A DNA stretch of 64,000 bases. Source: Phylloscopus collybita. Taxonomy: Eukaryota; Chordata; Aves; Passeriformes; Phylloscopidae. Location of the stretch: positions 2,480,001 to 2,544,000 of the forward strand of contig JAJNNQ010000004.1 in the NCBI GenBank assembly GCA_027886175.1, given 5' to 3'. A program made the translations under genes and the position numbers. The notes beneath the pieces were generated by a model. It worked only from the letters and a program-made list of their open reading frames with translations. It ran no database searches and had not been told where the DNA came from. Shown piece after piece: positions 45,751-56,060 of this stretch (position 1 is the stretch's first letter; every line of letters begins with the position of its first letter).

Positions 45751-47666
45751 TCAAGGACTAATGATTCCCGAAAACATAATGCTGGGAAGTCTGATGGGGA
45801 AGTGCTTGGCCAGCAGGAAAGATACCAACTAGAAGTTACTCAAAAGATGGACATGAATTTGATGTAGCCTTTTTTTTTCCTGGAAAAAAAAAAAAAAGTT
45901 AAGAAAAAGGATTTGAAACATCCTAGAAATATTTTCTACATTTTCAAAATTACTGAAATGTGAATAGCATTTTTCAGTTTGGGGGTTGTATTTATTTGTT
46001 ATCTTTACTCATGACAATTGCCTCTGCCCTTCTCCAAGTTTCTGAAATTCTTACAGGATGAGGAAATTTCTTTCCACACAGTCTTTTATAATTCCCTTTT
46101 GCTTCAAAATACCAATGTGATCCTGACAGAGCTGCTGAAAGGTCCCATTTAAGTCTTTAAAATCAGCTTGCTGACTGATGGTCTCAGTGGCTCATCTGCA
46201 CATTCACCAGATCTCCTAATCTGTGATGGACCCCTTCAGGTAGGTGTCACCTTCTGCAACCCCATTCAAGATTTCATGCATTCTCCTGAGGATTTCCTTC
46301 CTGCATATCAAGACCATGTGCCTCTTCTAGTGTCTAGTGAAGCTCCTGAACTCTGCTCTTAGCCCCATGATCTGTATGGCCATGCTGTGCCTCCCCTGTG
46401 CCTAGGTTCATTCAAAAACCAGCAGTGGAGGAGGAGACAGACAGTGGTGGTCAAGTCCAGGACTTCGACTCAGGATGCCTCTTCAGGTCCATAAGAGAAC
46501 TGGTTCCTAGGTGCACTGACTAAAGCCTTGATGACCTTGACTCAAGTACTTTGGGGCCCCCAACTCTTGCTTACGGGGCAAGAGCTGCTTTTCAATACAG
46601 CACCTTCAGTCCCTGCCTGGCTGTATCACAGGTGTCGCTCTCTTCAGCTCCATCTCCTGGGTGAACCTTGGATCTGTGTTTCCAGTTCTGTTCCTGGCAC
46701 CATCTCCTGCCTGAATTACCTGGGTGGACCTTGTACCTGGTTCATCGCCTCACCTGTTGGTGTGTCCATTAGTGTCTGCCCTGCTCTTGTGCTGGACGAC
46801 TCTGTACAGGCTAGTGAACCTGGGCTTTGGCTCTGATCACCCCTAGCTCATCTTGCCATGGGACAGCCCAGCTCCTGGTCCCTGAGGCTGTGGCAGAATT
46901 GCTGCCCAGAAAACTGGCAGCAGGAGGACTTGAGGGAGAAGAAAGCCATCCGGAAAAGGCCAGGGACAGAGGCATTCACTTGGATCGGGGAGGAGTAGCC
47001 ATGTTTTTCTTGGTGAGGAAGGTAGTGCTAGAAAGAGCTTATTTTGGTTTCCTGTCTTTTGGCTGACCTAGTAGGAGAGGGAACAGAGCTAGTAGTCCTC
47101 AGCCAACACTGAGTACTGAAAACAGCCCATGTGAGTGGCTTTGTGGAAGTATTGCTGAAGCTGCTGTTCAGTCATATTCCTGGGCAAGCAAATGGCAATG
47201 ACTGGTACCTTCCATCAGCTGGGCAAACAGCTGTCTAGGCAGAGAAGCCACAGCCTTTAAGCTAAGGCAAATAAACTTTCTTTTCTTTCCCTCACAAAGC
47301 AAGTGTAGAGGGGGAAAGCAGGCTGAGGAGAAAATTATGATCTGTGTGGGGTCAGAGAAAAAGCCATGGAGGTTTACTTGAGTCTGGGGTCTTGACAGTG
47401 AATTTCTAGATATAATGTTACACTTGACATTGTCAGGGGTGGTCCTAAAGGTAGGTTCCTTCGTCATTCCCATACAAAAACTGTCACTTATGTAGGATGG
47501 TTTTACTTGCTGATCAAACACAGAGCTTGAAAGTGAGTCCACAGAATGGGAACATGTTGAAACTGCTCAAAATAAACTTATTTGTAATAACAGATCGATT
47601 TATTGAGAGATCTATCTGCTGTTTCCTTATGCACTTGTAAACTATGTTTAGGTGAGTGAGATGGAG
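45751..47666. other. Intergenic, between the Jun-like CpG island and an LTR
   Basis: AT-rich for ~400 bp, then mixed. A pair of related phrases (CCATCTCCTGGGTGAACCTT near 46648 and CCATCTCCTGCCTGAATTAC near 46700) suggests a small local duplication. No gene is recognised. Confidence 0.5.
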
Positions 47667-48180
47667 TGTTACAATGTTGCAAGTTTAATGACGAGGCCGT
47701 AAATCCAAAGATGTTAAAAAGAAAAGGCCAATTGTTTGTTGTTGTTTTAAAACCGGCTACAGGAACAGGAGGCTGGGCCAGTCGCAGCCCCTCACTGCAA
47801 GTCAGAGTAACAAAAACGTGTGCACCCCTCAGGACAGTCCAGTTCCTGAGGGCGAAGCTCCCTCACTGAGGGTGGTCAGTCCCTTTTAAAGCCTCAGTCC
47901 CCTCAGGGATTGGTCCATTTTGGATCCTTTCCCTGACTGGTCTATTCTTCGAGCTCTCATTGGCTCTTAGCAGAGTGCTCTCTACACCAATCATTCCTTC
48001 CCGCCGTGTTTTGATTGGGTGTTCGTGTCCTCCAATGAAAGCGCTGGGTGGTGGTCTCAGTTTGGAGCTGTTTGGGGAAGGGTAGAAGATCCCCCTGTCC
48101 TTTGGTGGTGTCCCTTTAACTAGATCCTGAAAGGCAGGGCACAGAACTCTTACAAACATCTTAACTAAACACTTGTAACA
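47667..48180 (-). mobile_element. Putative solo LTR with CCAAT-rich U3
   Basis: A 514-bp segment bounded by the exact inverted repeats TGTTACAA and TTGTAACA. Read on the minus strand it has LTR logic: several CCAAT/ATTGG boxes (between 47913 and 48035), a TATA-like TTTAAAAG within GGCTTTAAAAGGGACTGA (about 47877-47894), and an ATTAAA (about 47684-47689) close to the end. No matching target duplication is visible (left TGGAG, right GTATC) and no retroviral coding sequence or primer-binding site follows. It could instead be an ordinary NF-Y promoter that happens to have such ends. Confidence 0.5.
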
Positions 48181-48431
48181 GTATCTAACAACTACTGAAC
48201 AACATTACAATTGTAAGTATCTTTAACGACTTAGAACTAGTTGCAAAATAAACACAATTACAAACAGAAATCGAAACATACAGCTAGTATACAAGCACAA
48301 CCACTAAAAAGTTTCAACTTTGTTTTTGTATCTATAAAACGGAGTTGGTTTAGGTTTCCCTAATGCAACTGTATGTTACGGCAACGTAGTCTTTGAGTTG
48401 TTTTCTTTTGCCTTTCTCCGCCTTTTTGTAA

Positions 48432-48459
48432 TAGTTAGTTAGTTAGTTAGTTAGTTAGT
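48432..48459. repeat. (GTTA)n tetranucleotide microsatellite
   Basis: About seven tandem GTTA units ending in GTC. Simple repeat between the LTR and the THAP1 upstream minisatellite. Confidence 0.9.
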
Positions 48460-48744
48460 CTCCCCGAACAGAGCCAGAACCTCCCGCGGGACTCACAGCG
48501 CCAGCTTCTTCCTGTCCCTGTGACAGGCACGTTATGCACACCCGACTGCAGCCCTGCCTGCCGGCTGGGGTAATCACCCCCGGTCAGAACTTTGGGCATG
48601 GCGCGGTCGGAGTAGCACCTGATGGGGTCCTCTCGGTGCACGAACCGCAGCGCAGTCCTGGGTCCTGGGGTTGTGCCCGGTGGGGCGGGAGGAGCCGCCC
48701 TGCTGTGGTTGTGGAAGGAGCGGCGCTCTCCGCATGTTGCGGGA

Positions 48745-49165
48745 GGGACGGGTGGTGCTGCCCAGCTGTGGGTGCGGGTGGTGTGGGCGGCGCTGCCCAG
48801 TTGTGGGTGCGGGGTGTGTGGGCGGCGCTGCCCAGTTGTGGGTGCGGGGTGTGTGGGCGGCGCTGCCCAGTTGTGGGTGCGGGGTGTGTGGGCGGCGCTG
48901 CCCAGTTGTGGGTGCGGAAGGGAGCGGCGCTGCCCAGCAGTGGATGGGGGGGTGTGTGGGCGGCGCTGCCCAGCTGTGGGTGCGGAAGGGAGCGGCGCTG
49001 CCCAGCTGTGGGTGCGGGGTGTATGGGCGGCGCTGCCCAGCTGTGGGTGCGGAAGGGAGCGGCGCTGCCCAGCTGTGGGTGCGGGGTGTATGGGCGGCGC
49101 TGCCCAGCTGTGGGTGCGGAAGGGAGCGGCGCTGCCCAGCTGTGGGTGCGAGGTGTGGGAAGTCC
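48745..49165. repeat. GC-rich minisatellite, 35-bp and 32-bp units
   Basis: Twelve copies of GGCGCTGCCCAG-type units begin at 48754, 48789, 48824, 48859, 48894, 48926, 48962, 48994, 49029, 49061, 49096 and 49128. Spacings are first 35 bp, then alternating 32 and 35-36 bp. The 35-bp type carries GGGGTGTGTGGGCGGC or GGGTGTATGGGCGGC; the 32-bp type carries GGAAGGGAGCGGC. Every frame on both strands is open across it, producing long low-complexity frames (PTAGQRR-like) that are not genes. It sits 350-770 bp upstream of the THAP1 start codon. Confidence 0.95.
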
Positions 49166-49179
49166 TGCGCAGCTGTGGG

Positions 49180-49521
49180 CGGAGCACGGCAGCGAGAAGG
49201 GGGCGGAGCGGGGAAAGGAGGAGGTCGGATTGGCGGGCCAGCCGAGCAAGGCCCCGCCCCCACCCTGCGCGCCGACGCGCCCAATGGGCGGAGCGCGGCG
49301 CGCGCCGCTACCGCGAGAGGTTCCGTTGAAGCTGGCGCCGCCATCTTGGAGTTGGGAGAGGCCGCGCGTCCCGTTCCCGTCCCTCTCCGGAGGGCCAGGG
49401 GCGCGGGGGGGGCTCGCAGGAGGCGGGGGAAGCATGGGAGCCCGGCGGTGAGTTCGCGGCGCCCCGCCGGCTCGTCCGTTCCCACGGAGTCCGCGCCGCG
49501 GCGGGCGCGGGATTGGGCGGG
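49180..49521 (+). promoter_or_regulatory. THAP1: THAP1 CpG-island promoter and 5' UTR
   Basis: A TATA-less CpG island. Inverted CCAAT (ATTGG) at 49229-49233; CCAAT at 49281-49285 directly abutting a GC box GGGCGG at 49286-49291; a full YY1-type site GCCGCCATCTTG at 49337-49348; a G-quadruplex-type G-run cluster at 49392-49412. A five-codon upstream ORF (49434-49451) overlaps a consensus-like splice donor CGGCG/GTGAGT. The YY1 site and CCAAT spacing suggest initiation within about 200 bp upstream of the start codon. Confidence 0.65.
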
Positions 49522-49592
49522 ATGGTGCAGTCCTGTTCCGCCTATCGCTGCCGGAACCGATACGACAAAGAGAAGCCCATCTCCTTCCACAA
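49522..49592 (+). CDS. THAP1: THAP1 exon 1
   Basis: 71 bp encoding [20 protein letters not shown] and SFH plus two bases of Lys24. It contains the first two zinc ligands (C5, C10). The donor is GTGAGC. The start ATG is in the context GCGGGATGG, a reasonable Kozak setting. Confidence 0.96.
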
Positions 49593-52500
49593 GTGAGCGC
49601 GCGCGGGCGCCTGGGCGGGGTCGCGCCGGGGGCGGGGCCAGCGCGGGGCGCGCGCGCGACGTCCGCGGGGAGCTGGGAGGGGGCGCGCGTGGGCGGGCAG
49701 CGACGGACGGACAGATAGACAGAGGGACGTGTTTGCGGCCGCTGAGGGTGGGGAGCCTTGCCCGCCCCCCCGGTGTCTCCCTGGGGAAAGCCGAGGGACG
49801 GGGCCGTCTGAGCCGCCTGTTCCAGAGCGAGAGCGGGCTGAGACCCCCGCCCCCGCCCGCTGGACATCAGGGGGATTTTGGCTTTGGCCAACCCCCGCCT
49901 TATAAAGCTTTCCAGAAAAGCTGAAAGTGCTTCTTGCTTGCAGGTTTCCTCTTACAAGACCCGATCTTTGCAAGAAGTGGGAAGCTGCTGTTAAGAGGAA
50001 AAACTTCAAGCCGACCAAGTACAGCAGCATTTGCTCAGAACACTTTACCCCCGATTGCTTTAAGAGGGAATGCAATAACAAGCTCCTAAAAGAGAATGCT
50101 GTGCCCACAATATTTTGTTACACTGAACCTGGTGAAAAGGTAAACCCAAAGCGCCCATGGCTGCAGGTGCCAGAACGTGTCGTGCGTGTTACTGGTTGCA
50201 GCGTGGCAGGGCAGCAAGCAGGGAGAGGATGAAGGCTGGCAGGATGTTGAGCTTGTGTACCTGAGGTCACCGGGAGGGCTGTGGTGACTGAAACACCTCC
50301 AACAGCTGTGCTTGTTTTCTGTGAGGCTCTCAGGTTTTGGAGCACAGAGCATTTTACAGGCAGACACAGGCTCTGACCTACCCATGTGTCCATTTAATTC
50401 AGCAACCATGTACTGAATAAAATGGAATGGCAGCAAAGTAAGAAGGTATTGCCTCGTAGTTAAACTGTTCTGCAGCATTTCCTGCATATTTGGAGTCTGA
50501 GAGATCCTTCATTAATGCTTGCAAATGGCACTAACTCTCTTCCCATGGTTGATGGCTACAGCTAGCGTTGAAGACATAGTGGATGTTAGCTGTGAAACTT
50601 AACTGGCCTCTTTAAGAGGGTGCTGCCCTCTCGCTTTGCAAAGTTAGGGGGAATGGCAGAACCTTACCTGCACCTGTTGTCTGCCTGTCCTGAGAGCTCC
50701 TCTGTCTTGCCATAATCTTGTGTTCAAAAGCCAGACTGGTCCCTGAGTTCTGATGGTAGAGTCAGAGATGTGATTGTGAGGTATTCTTCCCTTCTCTGTG
50801 TCACTAGAGCAATTTACTGTGAGTTCCAGGTCACTTATGACTTCTTACTTAAGACAAGAATGGAAAAGATTGATTTTTAACTCCTTTAAAGGATATAAAA
50901 TATTTGATCTCTTATCGCTGTGCCATAGAGAAAGTAGCAAAGGAGACAGTGGTAGATAGAGTAGGTCTGGGGAACAAAAGACTCAGATGAGATGAAGTGC
51001 ACAGAAGAAAACTCAGATTTTTCTTGTTCAATTTTTCTTTTTCTATACAATATTGGAGTGCTGCAAAAATAAAAAGGCAACACATTTGAAAAACGAAAAG
51101 TGGCTAATAACATAAAAGAATATAAACCATGTAAACAAGGAGACAGACAATTTACAGGGAAATATATCTGTGGTTTTTGTTTGATTACACTTCCTTGCTT
51201 ATCTGTGCAATACACATTCTTTTATTGTGTGTAAAATACTTGCAAATTTTTTTACAGTCTGAAGGCTGAATGAGTGTATAGGGTAGTCTTCAAAAGTACT
51301 GTTGGTGCAGCAGGATTAGTAGTGAGCCACATTCCCAATATCGCTGTCATACCTGGATCTACAAAAACACAGAAGAGTGAGTGCCTTTTAATTCTGAAGG
51401 GTTTAGTTCTATTCTTATTTATCTCATGGCACTTTTGAATAAACTGCCACATATCTTCAAGTAACAATGTAATAACAAAGAATAATAGTGGTTGTTTTGG
51501 AGTTGAATCCACACTGATTTTGAAATACAGGTTTTTATCTCTCACACTATGTAATTTAGTATACTTTTTTTTTTCTTATGTCTTAAGAAAAGTATTTATT
51601 GGCTGGTAGAAGTAATTAGAAGTCACTGATGATGTCACAGAGATACCAAAGATCTGTTCTCTGTAATATGTTGTGACAATAATAATTTGTATGTAGAGGT
51701 AGCATATGCTCTATAGCTTCAAATAGAAGTCTCTGTGAATTTGGCAGTCCAGCAGTGATCTGATTTTTGCTTTTGTTTCTAGAAAGAATGAGTTTCTTTT
51801 TGCAGGCTCTACCTTCTCTTTGTAGGGTTTTTTTTTTTTTTGGTAGAAAAATTTAATAGTTGATAGGGTCAAACCTTTTAGAATATTCATATATGAATTA
51901 GGTAGGCTAATAGCAGCAGTTTTTTATAACTGAGAAATAAGACTGTTAGTTGGCTGATGTTGTACTTCCATGTGATCAGTTATATTTGCATATTAAACTT
52001 CCCCTTAATGCAAATCACCACTTTCCTTCAATACCAATCACCAAATTGCCTTTTCAGTTACTCTCTGCCAAGTGTTGTAGTTTGTACAAGGGACAGGTAG
52101 ACACCCACACATCTATCTTACTTGCATATTAAATCAAGGAAATTAATGATCTAACCTTCAGATCTGATGAGCTCCTCTGATGGTGAGGACTGTTGGCTTT
52201 TCTTTGTGTTAAGAGTGTTGGCAACAGGTGGGTAGGTGAAGATTTTTTCAATGCCTCTTTGACTGAGAATGTCTTAAGCTTTCTTTTTAATAGGCAATAT
52301 GCAAGCTCTTTGGTTTCAACAGTGCTTATTAAATCAACATGTGCACAGAAGCATTTATGAATTATACTGAATTCCTTTGGGGAAGAAAGAATCTGATTCG
52401 CTGCTCTGGCCTCTACTCAAATGGCTTGGGATACGTGTTGTCTTGACCTGTACAAGTGGACCTATCAAGAGCAGTGTGATAAAATCCTGCAGTGGGTTTG

Positions 52501-54501
52501 AGCCAACTGATACTTTGCTGCTGCCAAAACGGAGAACTGTGCTTCTCCCCTGTCCATTCCTCTGCCAGCTGTGCAGTCCTGTTTCTTAACATGTCCTAGC
52601 AGTGTAAGCTCACAGCCCAGAAAGCCAAACGTGTCCAGGCTGCATCCAAAGCAGCGTGGGCAGCAGGGGAGGGAGGGGATTCTCCCCCTCTGCTCTGGTG
52701 AGACCCCACCTGGAACCTGCATCCAGCTCTGGGGTCCCAGCACAGCAAGGACATTAATCTGTTACATGAGTCCAGAGAACACCAAGATGACCACAGGTCA
52801 TGGAGCACCCCTCTTAGAGACACAGGCTGAAAATGTTGGGGATGTTCAGCCTGGAGAAAGAGAAAGTGGTGTGGAAACCTCATAGCAACTTTCCAGTATC
52901 TGAAGGGGGTCTACAAGAAGGCTGGGAAAAGGGACTTTTTTATAAGGGCAGGTAGTAACAGACCAAGGGGGGATGGCCTATAACTGCAGGAGGGCAGTTT
53001 TAGGTGAGATACTACGTAAAAATTCTCCACTGTGGGGGTCATGAGATACTGGAACAGGTTTCCCAGAGAAGCTGTGAATGCTCCAGCCCTGCAAGTGTTT
53101 AAGGGTTGGATGGGTCTCTGAGCAACCTGGCATAGTGACAGGTGTCCCTGCTCATGGCAGAGGTGTGTTGACACTGGATGATCTTTAGGGTCCCATGCAA
53201 CCTAAACCATTCTATAAATCTGTGATTCTCACTTTTTCCATGTATCAGGGCAGGTGTTTGGTCATACCTTTTTTTGCATTGTTTTGGCATTTAATAATGG
53301 ATAGGAAATTTATGCAGTGATAGTAGGAGATCAAATAACTTTCTGTCATTTTAGCAATTATGTTTGAGCAAAAAGTAAATACCAAGAATGAGAAGGCTGC
53401 TTTGCTGTTGAAGAGTTGTTTGTTTTGGTTCATGATGTTTCTTTTAACCAAACTCTGCTGCTGCAGCCCAGAACCAGTAACAGAATCCCTCCCAGTTGTT
53501 GAGAAGACTGGTCTTACCAGTCTCTCTGTTCTGCCAGCCTGTTAGCCCTGCTCAGTAGTTGACCCTTATTCTACCTCAGCAGAAGATGGTGCACTTGTGA
53601 AGTGGTTTTGATTAAGTTAGCTGGTAGGTCCAATTACATAGTGGTATGATGCAGCAGAAAGGAGGAGGGACAAAGGGGAATGGGATGGCAGCAATGCGTT
53701 ACTAGGTTACTAGGTGTTTTATGGAACTGCAGTCTGTGTTCTTGCTTCTTACATAATTACATAGATATCAAAAATCTAATCTTCAAAAAGCCTATTTAGA
53801 CATCAAGCCCTTGAGTTTCAAAGAACTCTTAAAATGAAACTGCTTAAAAACATGTCCAGTTGAGAAGCCAGACAAAGCAGGCCCAGAAATGTTTGCCAGT
53901 TTTGAAAATTGTGTCTTTGAAATTTATTTTATTAATTTAAATCCTGGTTGTTTAGGTTATTCTGGACTGTAATAAGGAAGTTATGTTGTAAACAATGTTA
54001 AGCATGAAAATGTGCATTTTTTCTTATTCTTTGTAGTCTGAAGAATTTGCAGAGCAGCCAGAAGATCCACTGCCACCTCCTCCGCTGCCACCACCGCCAC
54101 CGCCTCCACCACCACCACCACCAGCAGCTCCAGTACTAACACAGTCTCCATCAACTCCTTCTTTTCATTTGTCTCAAATAGATGCCAGATTTGTAGATCC
54201 AAGTATTGGATTATTGATGCCCCCTCTCCAGACCCCCAGCAATCTTGCTGTCTTTTGCGATCATAACTACACCGTAGAGGATACAGTCCATCAGCGAAAA
54301 AGAATTCAACAGCTCGAGGAACAAGTTGAAAAACTGAGGAAGAAGCTCAAGACAGCGCAACAGCGGTGCAGGCGTCAGGAAAGACAAATTGAGAAGCTAA
54401 GAGAAATTGTTCAATTTCAGAAAGAAAAAGACATATTGGCAGGAAAAGGCTATGTGATTCTGCCTAATGACTATTTTGAAGTCGTAGAAGTACCTGCCTA
54501 G
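49522..54501 (+). CDS. THAP1: THAP1, THAP-domain zinc finger transcription factor (complete, three exons)
   Basis: Exons 49522-49592, 49944-50139 and 54037-54501 join in frame to 243 codons plus TAG (human: 213). From the family: THAP1 binds DNA through a C2CH THAP zinc finger, recruits HCFC1 and OGT, regulates cell-cycle genes and oligodendrocyte maturation, and is mutated in DYT6 dystonia. Seen: zinc ligands C5, C10, C54 and H57; conserved P26 and W36; AVPTIF box at 76-81; proline-rich region 100-121 with an uninterrupted run of 12 Pro (107-118); HCFC1-binding motif DHNY at 164-167; coiled coil about 175-225 ([18 protein letters not shown] and onward); and conserved C-terminus [17 protein letters not shown]. 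The extra ~30 residues lie around the proline tract and the following Ser/Thr/Pro segment. All key residues are intact. Confidence 0.97.
49944..50139 (+). CDS. THAP1: THAP1 exon 2
   Basis: 196 bp, completing Lys24 and encoding the remainder of the THAP domain: [27 protein letters not shown] with C54 and H57, and the AVPTIF box. The acceptor is GCTTGCAG, the donor GTAAAC. Intron 1 is only 351 bp. Confidence 0.97.
50140..54036 (+). other. THAP1: THAP1 intron 2
   Basis: A 3.9-kb intron with GT/AG ends, T-rich, carrying one CR1 fragment (52610-53228). A read-through of exon 2 would add about 31 codons before a stop at 50230, so an intron-retained short THAP isoform is possible, but nothing in the sequence favours it. 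Confidence 0.85.
52610..53228 (+). mobile_element. CR1 LINE, ORF2 end plus 3' UTR
   Basis: About 620 bp: the CR1 ORF2 C-terminal region (around CTCTGCTCTGGTGAGACCCC, CACCTGGAACCTGCATCCAG and GGATGTTCAGCCTGGAGAAA) passes into the 3' UTR (TCTCCACTGTGGGGGTCATG, GTTTCCCAGAGAAGCTGTGA, and a terminal CCATTCTATAAATCTGTGAT). Truncated at the 5' end and not coding. It is the longest CR1 copy in the window. Confidence 0.88.
54037..54501 (+). CDS. THAP1: THAP1 exon 3
   Basis: 465 bp including TAG. It encodes the acidic start [11 protein letters not shown], the proline tract, a Ser/Thr/Pro segment [11 protein letters not shown], the [10 protein letters not shown] and CDHNY motifs, the coiled coil and the C-terminus. 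The acceptor is TTCTTTGTAG. Confidence 0.96.
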   Translation, partial: SEEFAEQPEDPLPPPPLPPPPPPPPPPPPAAPVLTQSPSTPSFHLSQIDARFVDPSIGLLMPPLQTPSNLAVFCDHNYTVEDTVHQRKRIQQLEEQVEKLRKKLKTAQQRCRRQERQIEKLREIVQFQKEKDILAGKGYVILPNDYFEVVEVPA

Positions 54502-56060
54502 CAGTCACGAACTGTTTTCACTTTGGTAGGCGAAGAAATTTAGTTTAAAAACTAAATTCTTTTAATTCTGTATGTAAGACTTTCCAGAATTCTAAAGCAG
54601 TAATTAAGCAGTTGTACAAATAAGATCATATTTTTTCTTTATTGTCATTTCAGTTTGATACACTTATAATATATTGAAGATGCAAGCATCTCAGAATTAG
54701 AATATGCAATTAATTTACAAAATATTAATTGCTTCCAGAAGGAAAGGATGCAAGATTGAAGGCACATAGAAATTTACTTTTTTTACAATGTCTGTCTTAT
54801 GCTTACAGGGGCTGGGAACTGAATCTGGCTGAGAGTGAAGTTTAGGTGGTTGTACACCTAGTGCTTTGTCAAGACTTTGCGTGTTGGCTTTGGTAATCCC
54901 CACTTAATAGTTTTCACTGATTTTAGAAAGAACAGAATTAGGTCAGCTAACATCTGCAAGTACTGCAAGAAAGATAGACAAGATGCACATTTCAGTCTGG
55001 GAAAACTTCCAACTTCAGTTTGCTATGCATTTGAAGCACTGCAAAAAGTCTAATTCCTGGATCCCTTTGGGTGAAGTATGTAAATGAACCTCTTCTTATG
55101 AAGTAACTGTTCACCACATGTGTGTTTTGAGGGCAATGAGGAGAATTCATTAGCATAGCTAACGAGAGCTGTAGAAGCAGCTTTTGTTTTGAGGGCACTT
55201 AAAAATAGTCCTGAAATGCAGAGCTGAACTGAACATGTATGTTACTGCACTGTGTTGGCAGGATCAGTAAGACAGTGTACTGTTTACTGTGACTGCTTGC
55301 AAAAGGACACTGGTAATATACAATCCCGGTATGTTGTAGGGTTATCTCCCCATAAACAGGATAACTGGTGTTGTCCCAGGTTTTGAAACTAACTCGTATG
55401 TCAACCATGTGTAGCTTCAGGAAATGAAGTAAGTTTGTTCTTTATCCAGGGAGTCAGACATTTATGGCTTTGCAGTATACAGTGGTTTTATTTCTTTCCT
55501 TTTTTCACTCCCCAAAGGTCATCCACCAAAGGGCAAACAGGGAACTAGACTTTGGAGTTGCTTGGTGCTAGACTGGTTTATAATATCTCAAATGCTGCTG
55601 CCTCTTCTTCAGCCTTATTAAGACTCTTTCTAGTAATAGATTTAGCATGACAAAGTAGTGCAGCAGTTTGCACTTACTTTCTAATTATTTAGTCAATGAA
55701 CTCATTCAAAATGAGAGAAAATGGCTAACTCTAATGTAGGCTTCACAGCTTTAATTCCTGGATATATGGGACATGAGGAAAATTGCTTTTCTCAGTCTCT
55801 GTCAAACTTGTATGCAATGTGGGTTCTAGCTCTGATATTAAGCAAGCCTTGTTCATGAAGGCTTTAAAAGCTTCCCTTAATATCCTGTTAGCATGACATT
55901 TTGAAATATTTCAAACCAGTCTTGATAATTCTGACCTCACTCATGCCATGTGTCTATTTTCCCTACCATTTCATACACTTAAAATGAACAAAAATGCCAA
56001 TGCTTCCTTTTGTGTACATTTATTATACCAAATTAAAATTTTGAAAAGCAAATGACGTGT
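54502..56060 (+). other. THAP1: THAP1 3' UTR (probable)
   Basis: AT-rich sequence following the THAP1 stop. A candidate poly(A) signal ATTAAA lies at 56032-56037, which would give a ~1.5-kb 3' UTR. No closer canonical AATAAA was seen. The end is an inference. Confidence 0.45.

Noticed and set aside
44685..45867. Plus-strand frames of 186 and 358 codons opposite the Jun-like gene
   Set aside because: Low-complexity Arg/Gly/Ala/Pro shadows of the antisense coding sequence in a CpG island.
47863..48159. A 98-codon minus-strand frame
   Set aside because: It overlaps the CCAAT cluster and TATA-like box of the putative LTR; regulatory DNA, not coding.
48574..49924. Very long overlapping open frames on both strands (up to ~435 codons, rich in Pro, His, Thr, Gly, Cys)
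   Set aside because: They run through the GC-rich minisatellite and the CpG island, where stop codons are rare in every frame. The repeated peptide is just the translated repeat, and the real coding exon of THAP1 lies in this DNA.
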